Below, one piece after another: positions 22,801-33,300 of a DNA stretch of 64,000 nucleotides. Every line of letters starts with the position of its first letter. The first letter of the stretch is position 1. The translations under genes were made by a program, and so were the position numbers. The notes below the pieces were generated by a model that saw nothing but the letters and a program-made list of their open reading frames with translations, was not told where the DNA came from and did not search any database. The DNA lies in assembly GCA_001247695.2 (NCBI GenBank), contig LGRX02003719.1:38380-102379 (forward strand), given 5' to 3'. Source of the DNA: Cymbomonas tetramitiformis. Lineage: Eukaryota; Chlorophyta; Pyramimonadophyceae; Pyramimonadales; Pyramimonadaceae.

Positions 22801-22917
22801 ACCAGCAAACACATGGCAAACATTGTGCAGAGCTAGGAGCCATACCGGCTCGGCCAATACGGCACGTGCCAACCCCAAACTGAATGCAACTGTTACTGCT
22901 AAGTTCTAATCACAAAT

Positions 22918-23676
22918 TCAGTTCCCTCGAGAATCATCACACGCCATGCGGGCATGGAGAAGGGTCATCGCTGAAGTGCATCGTCTCTGAATCCAATCTT
23001 GCTTTTCAGCTGACCGGCAGGGTGACTGTAGCTGATCCTGGATAGGCGGGACCCACGGAACCGTGCGGAGAGCCGGCCAATCGGTGTCATCGCCGGCCAC
23101 AGAGGCGTCGGGCATGGGCTCCGGCTCGGTACAATCGACAAGGGGGCGGAAGGTAAACGAAGCCGGGTCGCCATCATCAACGGCAACAAACTGCAGCGAG
23201 GGCGAGCTTTGGCTCACCGGGGCAGCCGGGGTAGCCGCAGCCAGTACACCACCGGTGGGTTGGGTCCATGTAGCAATCGTAGGGCGCGCCGGCGCCGTCG
23301 GCGCGTCAGGCGGTGCCTGACCGGGCACGAATGATGCGGTGCATGAGAAAGGGCACACCCCCTTTGTGGTGAGGTGACCATCAGTCACGCCCCAAAGGCG
23401 GAAGCACGTGACACACGGGTGTCCAACCCCTTCCCACGCCAAGTAGCGGCCTCGCCGGGGCTGCTTCCAATCGCCGACGGGCTTGACGATGTTGCTGCGC
23501 GCATGCATGGACTGGAACGCAGCACCACCCGACCCGCCCGTCCGTACCCCGCCACCACCAGTGCTCGGGGATGATGAAGGGGCGAGGCGGGAGAGGTGCC
23601 CTTCGCTCTGCCACACGGTGGCGATGCGGAGAGCAAGGGTGGAGAAAGTGAACCTTTGGCTAGCGGCGAGCTCACG
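22918..23676 (-). pseudogene. 3' part of a retrotransposon gag remnant
   Basis: The frame continues the gag fragment at 24252-25036 once the MITE between them is removed: the codon CTA at the TA target is followed in phase by CGTGAGCTC. It contains a Cys/His cluster (CVTCFRLWG...GH...CPFSC) in the place of a gag zinc knuckle, followed by Pro/Ala-rich sequence. No pol sequence follows, so this is a gag-only remnant, probably Ty1/copia-like. That class assignment is weak. Confidence 0.45.
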
Positions 23677-23678
23677 TA

Positions 23679-24249
23679 CAGTAATCACGCACCTTTAAGG
23701 AAACTCGGCGTTAAGGAAACAGCCAGCGTTTCGAGGGGAGGGGGGGGGTTCCCAACTCGATGAGAAAAGCTGGCTGGATTTTCCGACTTATGAGATGGCC
23801 TGAAATAAGGGAAATGACCGCTGGCTGCCTCGCTGGAGAGGCATTTCTTAAACTAAGAAAACTTTGCCGGGAAATTGACAAATATGGTATATTTGATGGG
23901 TTTTCATGATTTTTTGCACAAAACTTGTCTTAAAGGTTTAAGTTCCTGATAATCTGTTTCAGAGATAATGTCGTCATCTAAATCTTGCTTTAATTTCTTG
24001 AAGCTGCGCACGGCTCTCAGGGTCCATTTTCTCGGAAATTGGACACCTTAAGAAAACGGGCTGGCTCGGGAAGGTGTCCATGTGGATGGTTATGGAATTC
24101 GCTGGCTGGCTCACGAGATCGCGGTCCACTATCCATAGCGTTCTCTTATGACGCTGACGCTGGCGGGGGGGGGAGGGGGGGTACCCAACTCGATGAGAAA
24201 AGCTGGCTGACCTGGATTTTTCTGTTTTATTACAGGTGGGTGATTACTG
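23679..24249. mobile_element. MITE with TA target duplication inside a gag frame
   Basis: 571 bp. Terminal inverted repeats are CAGTAATCACGCACCT at left and the complement of CAGTAATCACCCACCT at right (one mismatch). TA is present on both sides (23677-23678, 24250-24251). TA duplication and CAGT ends fit the Tc1/mariner superfamily. No transposase frame is present. The interior has two copies of TCCCAACTCGATGAGAAAAG-like sequence (near 23751 and 24183). Confidence 0.82.
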
Positions 24250-24251
24250 TA

Positions 24252-25036
24252 GCACCACCAGATACAGTGGGGATACATGCGGGGAGCTCGCCGCTGACCG
24301 GCTGAGGACGTGCTGAAGATCTTGTACACGTCCAGCGTCGTCGTAGCCGGGATGGAGTCGTTGATGTTTGTCGCACAGAACCCGGAAAACCGTAAGCTGC
24401 GGGGCGGGGTCGGCAGTCTCGTCAATCGTAGTTGCCCGCAGCTTCGTCCAGAAGCGAAAAGTGTCGGGGTCGGTGGTGGCCTCGACTTGGAAACGAAGGC
24501 GCTGCAAAACGCAACGCCCATCGTGAGGGTGCACGCGGGCGGACTCCTGGTAAAGGGCAAATGCCGTGCCCTGGAGGACGCCCTTGAGAATGATGAAAAT
24601 CAGCTCGTTCAGGGACCAGTGGCATTCCAGATACTCGTGCTCGAGGTCGAAGAGCTTGTCGTACTCGTAGTGGGAAATCGGTGAGAGAACGTGACGAAGG
24701 TTCCCAAGAAGGATGGCGAAGTCGGTCTCGGCGTCCAAACGTGTAGCCCTTCTGCGGTTTAAAACCATGGGAGCGGAGCACCTTCACGAGCTCCTCACCG
24801 TAAGTAAAAGCGTAATCGAGGCGCTCGCTGTACTCGTGCTGCTGCGAGGCGCGGACCGGGGTGGACTCCCAGACCGAGGCATCGCGATGAAAATCAGCGG
24901 AGGTAGCAGCCAGCGAAATGAAGGTGGGCTTGCTGATGAGCGCAGACATGCGCACCACCAAATCGGGATCGGTAACCGGCGTCCGAGGACCCCCCTGAGG
25001 AGTAGGGGCCCTGGAGCCGGAATATGCGGAACCAGC
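24252..25036 (-). pseudogene. 5' part of a retrotransposon gag remnant, frameshifted
   Basis: A frame from about 25036 (Gly/Ser/Pro-rich, then MSALISKPTF) shifts near 24760 into a second frame (LDAETDFAILLGNL). That frame continues with helical gag-core features, including DGRCVLQRLRFQ, which resembles the DGRxxLxRL block of copia-type gag. The remnant is further cut by the MITEs at 23679-24249 and 25046-25314. It is a degraded copy without LTRs in view. Confidence 0.45.
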
Positions 25037-25045
25037 AGGTGAACC

Positions 25046-25314
25046 AGGGCATTGTATCGGTTGCAGAATCGCTTATCGATCGATTTCGATATTTAATAAT
25101 TATAATCGATTATCGGCGATATCGATACATATCGATATCTCAAAATTATATACGCTCTCTCATATACAACACATAACACGTTGAATTCCGAAGCGAAGCG
25201 ATGCCGATCTATCGATTAAATGTGCGCAAAATGGATATCGATTGAGACTTATATGCCAATATTTACCGATATATCGATATATCAGAATATCGGCACAACC
25301 GATACACGGCCTTG
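25046..25314. mobile_element. ATCGAT-rich MITE with perfect 9-bp target duplication
   Basis: 269 bp, ends inverted (TGTATCGGTTG core), flanked by AGGTGAACC at 25037-25045 and 25315-25323. Nine-base duplications are typical of Mutator-like elements. The interior is AT-rich with many ATCGAT/CGATAT motifs like the composite at 20926-21446. It interrupts the gag remnant: frames on both sides (GFT-type ends) belong to the same degraded open region. Confidence 0.82.
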
Positions 25315-25323
25315 AGGTGAACC

Positions 25324-25650
25324 CGATGCAGCTGCGGCACGCGCGGAGCGGAGGGCCTCCCCCACTGGTCGAGGGCTTCGTCGGCTAGACGCCATTGCTG
25401 GAACGAAGTAAGGCGAAATTGCAAAATGCGTAAAAAGTGTAGGGCGCTGCTGCTGCCCGGATGCACTGACGAGAAAAAATGTCGCGGCCGCGATCGCAAC
25501 CGGTGGCCGACGACGGGATGTGGTTGTTGCCGTGAGGACGAAACTGCGGCGTATAAACGTCGGCGTTGATGTACGAGGAGGGCTCGGCGCGCTCCAAGGA
25601 TCAAAAGCAATGAAGAAGAACGCCCACAAGTGGTGGCCGATAATCTCACA
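25324..25650 (-). pseudogene. Further 5' portion of the gag-remnant region
   Basis: An open frame on the minus strand (25263-25649) leads toward the 9-bp target site from the other side and contains Ser/Arg-rich sequence, then FLRILQFRLTSFQQW. Continuity with the gag remnant is suggested by the reconstructed empty site but no domain is visible. Confidence 0.25.
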
Positions 25651-25729
25651 AAAAACAGGATATATCTTTATGAGTGTGTGTGTGATATATCGGGGATTCG
25701 TCTGCGGCTGGCTCTATTTATGTCGCCCA

Positions 25730-26175
25730 GTGCCTTGGGGCTTTTTCACCTGCCGGGGGACTGGTGATCGACACCCACTTTATGGGGTACTGGCATCTCG
25801 TTGTGAACGGGGACGGCCACTGGAATGATTTGGATGATGGGATGTGGCTGTCCCTGTGGTACCCTTCTGATGGGTACTGCCTCTTTGAGTGCGTCGGGGA
25901 TTCGTCTACGGCTCGCTTTTTGGGAGTGTCTTGGATTCGTCTGACGCTAGCTCCCTCTCCGTGTACAGTGCTCATGGTTATTACACATGCCGGGGGACTT
26001 GTGTTCTTTGACCTTGATATGAAGTACTGGCGGATCGCTGTGAACGGGGACGGCCGCCGGGTGGAAGTGGGTTTTGGGAGGCGGTTATCCCTGTGGTGCC
26101 ATTCTGGCGGGCACTGCCTCTTGGAGAGCTCGGTAGATTCGTCTGTCGTGCTGCGAGGAGAGGCAGAAGGTGGTG
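25730..26175. repeat. Diverged tandem duplication of about 230 bp
   Basis: Two copies share TGCCGGGGGACT.GTG, TACTGGC, GTGAACGGGGACGGCC, CCTGTGGT.CC, TG...GGGCACTGCCTCTT-type blocks and GATTCGTCT. A 153-codon plus-strand frame and a 167-codon minus-strand frame both span it and both show an internal repeat, so neither can be chosen as coding from this alone. Confidence 0.6.
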
Positions 26176-26318
26176 AAGTATTACACCTTCTGTGTTTTCC
26201 CTTGAATTTTGTGGGGAGCACTTAGGTGCCCGCATGTTTCCTTTTTTTGACATGGGGTGTCCATACTGTGTGGTGTGACTGCATTCATGACATAACCATG
26301 GACCAACAGGTCCCATCC

Positions 26319-26557
26319 ATCCACTGGGGGGCATGCCAGCAGGGTCCGCTTACTCCGTAACCCAGAGACCAACAGTTGTTTGGCGACGATCGGTCACATC
26401 GTATCATCTTTCCATGCTGCTTTGCATTTGGGTTGGGAATATGTATGCGTTTGTGGTATCTTGTCACGGCCCCATCCTGCTCTTGATTTGCTTTTCACAT
26501 CCACTGGGATGATGATGGGCTGGCTTTTGTTGGCCGATCTCATGCCGTTCAGTGTGT
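26319..26557 (+). repeat. Dispersed repeat, partner of 52358-52597
   Basis: About 240 bp, roughly 90% identical to the reverse complement of 52358-52597: CACTGGGGGGCATGCCAGCA, then GTATCATCTTTCCATGCTGC, then CACATCCACTGGGATGATG, ending CAGTGTGTGA. Similarity starts and stops at the same places in both copies, marking element ends. The partner lies inside an intron of the RING-H2 gene. Transposon class unknown. Confidence 0.8.
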
Positions 26558-26760
26558 GATATATACATATATACTTCGTATATCAGGCTGAAACAGTGAT
26601 ACAGATAATGCGCAGTGGGCGGGCGTTCACGGATACTAAAGATGATATAAAATGCTAAGTTGAGTGTATTATGCCGTGTGCAGTGACGGTGTGCGCTCGG
26701 GTCGAGGGTGAATGACAAGTGACCCACGCCCCCCACGGTCACGGGGGGGGGAATGTCCCC
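26558..26760 (+). repeat. Dispersed repeat, copy B
   Basis: Second copy of the repeat at 22580-22800. It directly abuts the 240-bp element ending at 26557, beginning TATATACATATATAC and ending in GGGTCGAGGGTGAATGAC followed by a C-rich tract. Confidence 0.65.
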
Positions 26761-28026
26761 GTGACGTAGCATTCTCTTCACAACACCCAAGATAATATGT
26801 ATGTAAACTGCACAATGCATTACGATAGTTTAGCATTGTAGAATATATCATGGTTGTAGGCACCTTTTTGCCCGAAAACCCTCTTCACAGTGTGAAAACG
26901 GGGAAACCCGCTTCTCACTATGAAGGCCGCGAAGCATCTTCTGAGGTTGACGATCGGGTAATTGCGCGTCGAATCTAGATAAAAAAAATGGCATATTCTC
27001 AGGATATTCCCTGACCGTCGGAATGCATACGAAAAGACAGAAATTACGAGAACCCACAACAACATACAACTACCAATACGGTGCAGTGGTATTTAGTATT
27101 CGGCAGTAGGCAAATCCCAAAAATTCCAAAACACTGAACCATAACTCGTATGAGATATCTATGAATCCCCTCCTGCAAATACAAGGACCTCCGACAGGCC
27201 AACTCACAAAGCATCAAACACCACTACCTCCACTAGAGTTGCCATTATACTATATCACTCTAAAAACACCACCACATCGAATACAAATGTATTGACATGA
27301 CACCACATATTATAGGCATCCAGGATCACCCAGACCATGCCAAACATGACGCTTATCCCGGCGCGACGGGGCCTGCGAGACTTGTGGAATGCAGCACATC
27401 ATTTTGTGATTAACATACGATGCATGTGCGAGATGTATAACTGCGTCGTAAAGTGCGCACCGTGCAGAAACGCAATCCTCAGCCTGCGTCGCACACTGTA
27501 GCGGTATAATGTATGCAGGGTCGTCGTATCACAACCTTTCTTGCACAGCGACCAACAAGGCTATATAACAATCTGAAAAAGGGTATGCAACAACGTTGCG
27601 ATTCGATCCTGAGTGGGGCTTTGGAACCCACTCGCTCGTTTCCACACTCCGATAATGAGGTAACGCGCTTGTGGCAAGCCTATTATACGGCTTGGCATGC
27701 CGTATTATGTCGCCATTCCGTGATTCGTACCTCCTTGGTGCATCGCACCATAATAATTATAACGGGTACTTTGTATAATATATTCATATACAAGTTATAC
27801 CGAATGAACATCGAACGGTACGTAGTCGATATGGTATATAATCTCACGGTGTATGCCATATGCATTGGGCCACACACTCAATATATGATTGGCAGGCATT
27901 ATACCTCTATGCCGGTCCAGTTTTTTCAGCCTTGCGACCCACACGTACGCGTGAGACCCGAACCCTGAGAGCTGGTCTGCATTTCAAACCTCCCCTCCCT
28001 GCCCCAAAAGTATTATTCCGCCACTC

Positions 28027-28071
<45 letters not shown>

Positions 28072-30316
28072 CATTTACGTCGATGAGTGAGGCAAGGCCT
28101 TCGGAACGATCTACAAGAGTTTGTTCCCCTCATACATAATTGTCTGCTAAAGTAGGAGGCATTCCACAAAGCATGGAAGCAGGAGCGGCGCGGCACTAAG
28201 GGAGACGTGTCGGCCACCAGAATCGGAAAAAAAACATCAACAGGTCGCGGAGCTAATGCATGGTGGAGATGCCACTCTTCTAGTATGTTGGGGCACCTCG
28301 CACGCCGCACGAATCGAAGCGGTTCGCTCGCTACGCCCTGTTCCGTCAGCGCAACAATGCTCGGGTCACACCCCCTCCAGTGCCCCCATCTACCACAGTC
28401 TACATATCAACAACCTTTTGCACTAGAATTAGGGGTGTCCCGAGGGTGGGATGTGGCAAGGCGCAGTATACCCACATCCCACCTGATGTCCTTCGACGAT
28501 CCCCACCATGCATCTTGCCTTGGGCATCGAGCTACACGCCGCTAGAGCAGGCCAACTGCACCCTACCTGTCATCAAACTCTGGGGGGTGGACCCGCGTCA
28601 TCGAGATACGGGAAGATGGCTAGCGTGCAGGTTCCCAAGATAAGTACATAGCAGCATATCGGGAAACGAAAAGTCACGGCTACTCTACTAATCGGACAGT
28701 GGTGCAGATATGTTGGTGCAGATATTTTGTTTAACCAATAGCATTTTGCGAAAACCGGTAGCGTGGTGGGCCATAACCTTATGTGAATAGTGAACACGCG
28801 GTACGGTGATATATATACATATATCAGGCTGTGGCGCAAGTGGTAGCACAACACTCTCGGCAAGACTAAAATGGATTGCATACAATACTTAGGGTTTTGT
28901 GCAATGCACTGACAATCAAGACGGTGAGACACGGAGCAAGTGACACGGCTGCCCGAGGGTTGAAAGCAGGAGGCAGACACCCCCCATCTTATGGGGAGGG
29001 AAAGTCCCTAGTCTCACTCCCCAAGAAAAGAATGGTAATGGACGAATTGCCATGCCCATGCTCAGTTCGCATTCATCGTTACATTTACTAGGCACGGTCG
29101 ATCTCAAAAAAAGAGATCTCCACTCGGCCATCTAACCGTAACAGCATGTGTGCGACAGTGCTTTTCTTTTTGCGTCCCAACAAGCCATGCCATAACGCGT
29201 GCGTGGCGTCGCGGTAAATTTACGCGAGTGCAGTGGCACTGTCATCGTTAGCGTATGGCGATCGTGAGATCGAGGATTCATTTGCGTCGCCCGTTGGGAT
29301 TCGAGCTTGGCTATTGCTGCTGCTGATTGACTAAGTAAGGTAATTGACACCAGGCCAAGATTATAAAGGTCCTAGGCACGGTCGATCTCAAAAAAAAAGA
29401 TCTTCACTAGGCCATATGACCGTAAGATCATGTGTGATGCGACAATGCTTTTCTTTTTGCGTCCCAGCATGCCATGCCATAACGCGTGGGTGGCGTCGCG
29501 GTAAATGTATGCAAATGCAATGGCACTGTCATCGTTAGCGTATGGCGATCATGCGATCAACAATTCGTCTGCGTCGTCCGATGGGATTCGAGCTTTGCTA
29601 CTGCTGATTGACTAAGGTAAGTAAGTAAGGTAATATGACTAAGGCCAAGATTATAAAGGTCAGAGGTATCTTCAGTAACATAAACATTCACCCACGTTCT
29701 TCAAATTTACTGTATTGCTATAAAATTACTGTATTCGCCGATATTATTACAAAATCAAGAAAACCATCCGTCATACGGAGTTCTACATAGCTTTATATCT
29801 TCCCTTCTGCACCAGCAGCAACTGCGTGATACTGCCGCGGAATGCGCTTTAAGTAAACCGATACCTTGTGTACCGATGTTGCGCATAGCCGCACAACCTG
29901 ATGTTTCACATCACGAAGAAGGTAACAACGTTGTGTCGCCATCATCGGCATTATCCCCGCCTAAATACGGCAGTAAGTATCCAGCACGCTGCGGGTGCCT
30001 CAACTGTATGTCACACCACCACCACAAACCTGACTGAGCGCGCATGCTCCCCATGCACAAGAGGGCCACAAACCTGACTGAGCGCGCATGCTCCCCATAC
30101 ACAAGAGGGCAGGGATCAGGATGCGCTTTTGCATGAATTGCATGGGCCTCAATCCCGATTCTCAGATATCAGATTGCTGCAGCTCATACAGGCCATCTTG
30201 GACTACGACTTACGAACCAATTATGGACCACTTTCCATCAGAAAAAACTTTTAGCAAAAGCACTTTCACAGAACCGGAACACTGGCTCACAGCAGACATT
30301 GCATGGAGCCCCGCCG
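26761..30316. other. Intergenic region without recognisable genes
   Basis: The largest frame (27513-27968, plus, 151 codons) has no domain. Contained items are a 14-unit (TAA)n microsatellite at 28028-28070, a tRNA A-box-like stretch (TGGCGCAAGTGG near 28830) and the 284-bp tandem pair listed separately. At 30000-30110 a 50-bp sequence with CCACAAACCTGACTGAGCGC is duplicated. This is the 3' flank of the sigma factor gene. Confidence 0.45.
29088..29665. repeat. Tandem pair of a 284-bp repeat ending in GTAAG motifs
   Basis: Copies 29088-29371 and 29372-29665 share CTAGGCACGGTCGATCTCAA, GCTTTTCTTTTTGCGTCCCA, CGTGGCGTCGCGGTAAAT and GTCATCGTTAGCGTATGGCG, then TTGACTAAG, (GTAAG)n and AAGATTATAAAGGTC. 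Each has GGGATTCGAGC (complement GCTCGAATCCC, near a Pol III B box) but no convincing A box. The tails resemble the target of the tyrosine-recombinase element (GGTAAT...CTAAAACATAAAGAGCAGAG). Confidence 0.7.
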
Positions 30317-33300
30317 TCACAGTGCGTTGCATCCCGCATTCACCTTGCGAAGACCGCGCATCTCGTATCCTCTAACTGTCTCGTCCACAACTCCAAGCAT
30401 TTCTGCTATTTCCCGCAGAGTCTTGAACCTTCGATCGCCATCCAAACCATATCGCAACCGCAGGATATACCTGCCACAAAGTTGCAGAGCATCCTCCATG
30501 CTCAGCCAAGGCAAGTTGCGCTGATCATTCCCCTCATATCAGCCCACACGACTTGCATGCGACACCTACTTCATGCTATGCATCAGCAACTGACATATGT
30601 TATTTATTCCCCGCCTGCAACCCAAATTTGATCACTTGCAAGATGGTGACCCCCTAATTGCCGCAGCCAACGGTCGCAGAACACCAACTACGAGTCTCAA
30701 CTAGATTGAGGCTCATATTAACCAATACACCTCCACGACGTCGTCCCTAAACACTCTAAAATTATAAATCCTAAGCCCTAAAATCTGACTGGTGCATGAC
30801 AACGAAGCATCCCAACCTGTGCATCTGACTGGTGCATGACGGAGTGTGAGAGCCATCTGAGCGCAGTGAAATGGACGCAGCACCCGCCAAGCCGTCGAGC
30901 CCGCGTGTTTGGCTGCGGCTTATGCATATTCTCACGTGGCACATCTCATCACTCAGCGCACAGCCACAGCCGAGGAAAGCCGCCATCCGCACACTCCCAA
31001 CAGTGCATGCATGCTGCAGCAAGTTGCGCTAGGCGTGGCACCGCTGAATGGGCAGTTTCATTGGGAAGGCCTCGCGTCGCGGCGGTGCAAGGCCGCGCGC
31101 CAGCCAGGCGCAAGCGCTGTGGGGGGCGTGCAGTCAGTCCACGGACGCTAGCGCATGCATCAACACACGGCTTCTGCGCTGCCGCTGATGAGCCCCGTCA
31201 GCGCCACATCAGCGGGCCGGAATGATTTTGCGGGGCTCTCACTTCTCCCGCGGCAGGAGGGTCTCGAGCAAATCCTCGAGGTCCATCTTGAGGAAGTCCG
31301 CCTCCACGTCCTCTTCCACGCGCTCCGCACTCCCTGCGCTCCGCCTCCCATACATCAATAAATAAGTAAGACTCCCTGCGATCCGCCTCCCATAAATAGA
31401 TAAATAAATAAACCTGCGCTCCGCCTCCCACCATACACTCTCGATTGGCGCACACTCCCCGCATCCTGCCACTCCAGTCATGCACATCATGCATGTCAGC
31501 GGTCATGAACCCCTCTTGCCTCCCCCCCTCGTGCGCCGCCCACGCATCTACCCATTCCACCGCTCTCGCCTTCCCCCTTGCGCGCCGCGCTGCCACCATC
31601 ACGATTTCTCCAGGCACCCCACGCCACGTGGCCATAGCGCTCCATGGAGCAAGGGGCTGTGCACGGAGCCTTGAATCCACGTGGCGCATGGTGCCCAGGG
31701 GGACGGCATCCTCAAGATCCACAGCACAGTCGTGTTCATGTTTCGCGATCCATGTCATAATTATGTCCATATCTAACAAATGGAGAACTTGCATCTTGAA
31801 TCTCAAAGTGTGATAAGAAGCGAAAGCTCGGCTGAGCGCTTGGTGTTTCTATACCCCTGGGTGGGTCCAGGGTGCTGCTCGCCAGCAACCAGGATGCCTC
31901 AGCGACTAGAGGCCGCTTAGCAAGATGCTCTGACCCCCACGGTATGGCTCGCCGCGCCCAGCACAGGATGCACTGAAAGCGGGGAGCGCGGTGACTGGGG
32001 AACGCACCTGAGGTGTTACTGTCAAAGAGGATGGCGTCATCCACGAGCTCTTTCGATTCTCCGCTCGAAGACGTCCCGATGGTCTGCACCCCACTTCTCA
32101 ACAGCTTGACTCTCTGGCAGCTAGGAAGGGTTGATGGTCGGGGGGTTGAGTGGTGCCTAGCCCGAGAGAGCAGCAGGAGGAGGCGGTGTGACTCTGCGGG
32201 CTGAACCGTACGCTAAAGAGCAAGTCGCGGAGACTGCTTATCAAACGGAACTTGTCAGAACCCAGGAAAGAGCAAGAAGGCCGGGCTGACGTCGCGCACC
32301 TTATCTAAAGAGACGGGCACCGTTGTCCAATGGCGGACGTCCAGAACCCGTTGCTCTGTCACTCCAGCCACGGTGGCCAGCTCAGCGTCCGTTGGATTGC
32401 GTCCATGCGTTTTGATGAACTCGCGCTCCGCCTTCATCATTTGGTTCTGCACGCCGCGTTCCCAATCCCCAGGTCATCAGATTTGCCCACGGAGGCTGCC
32501 ACTGCGCAGCGGATGGAAGGGCTCTCTGAGAAGGCTTCAGCCAATCAGAGCGCAGTGCAACCATCTCGCGGCATACCTTATGGCCTCGCAGACAGATGTA
32601 AGTTCCCGCGGGCTCCAAGACGCGATCTAGCTTTCCCATTGCGATGTGCAGAGGAGAAAACACGATTCTGGTGATTGCGAAGGAGAGAACTATATTTTGG
32701 TGATTGTGCATGAGATAACTACATTTTGGCGATTGCGAAGAAGAGAAGCTATATTCTGGTGATCGCGAAGGAGAGGGAGTATATTCTGGTGATGGCAAAG
32801 CAGAAATATTTTCTGGTGATTGCAAAGGAGAGGGATTCTATTCTGGTGATTGCAAAGGACAAATATTTTCTGGTGATTGCCGCGGGAATACGAATGGGGG
32901 GTGTAAACAGGGTGAAGCGCGGGAAGGTCAAGATGGGGGCAAGACGGGTGGACGTGCCTGCTGCTCGTGGAGGTACACCGGGATGCGAATAGTGCGTCCC
33001 ATGTCGAAGATTGCTCGTGTCACACCTTGGCGCACCCAATGGTAAGCATACGTTGAGAACTTATACCCACGGCTGGGGTCAAACCTCTCCGCGCTCTGCA
33101 TCACGCCCATCCCCCCAATCTTTCAGTCTCCCCAAGGCCCTGCAGCATGGGGCGGGGCGGGGCGGTTTGGGGAGGGGTCGGGAGGGGGAAGAGGGGGTCG
33201 GAGACAACCGATGGTGATTCATCTCACCAGGGCTCGGAGAGGGGAGGGAAACACACTTGCAGCAGTTAGGAACCCTTGCAACCCTTCCGCAGTTTCAGCA

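Noticed and set aside
28825..28960. tRNA gene
   Set aside because: A good A box (TGGCGCAAGTGG) and a weak B-box-like GGGTTGAAAGC are about 125 bases apart, but acceptor and anticodon stems do not pair.
29280..29620. tRNA-derived SINE pair
   Set aside because: GCTCGAATCCC resembles a B box in both 284-bp copies, but no A box is found at proper spacing.
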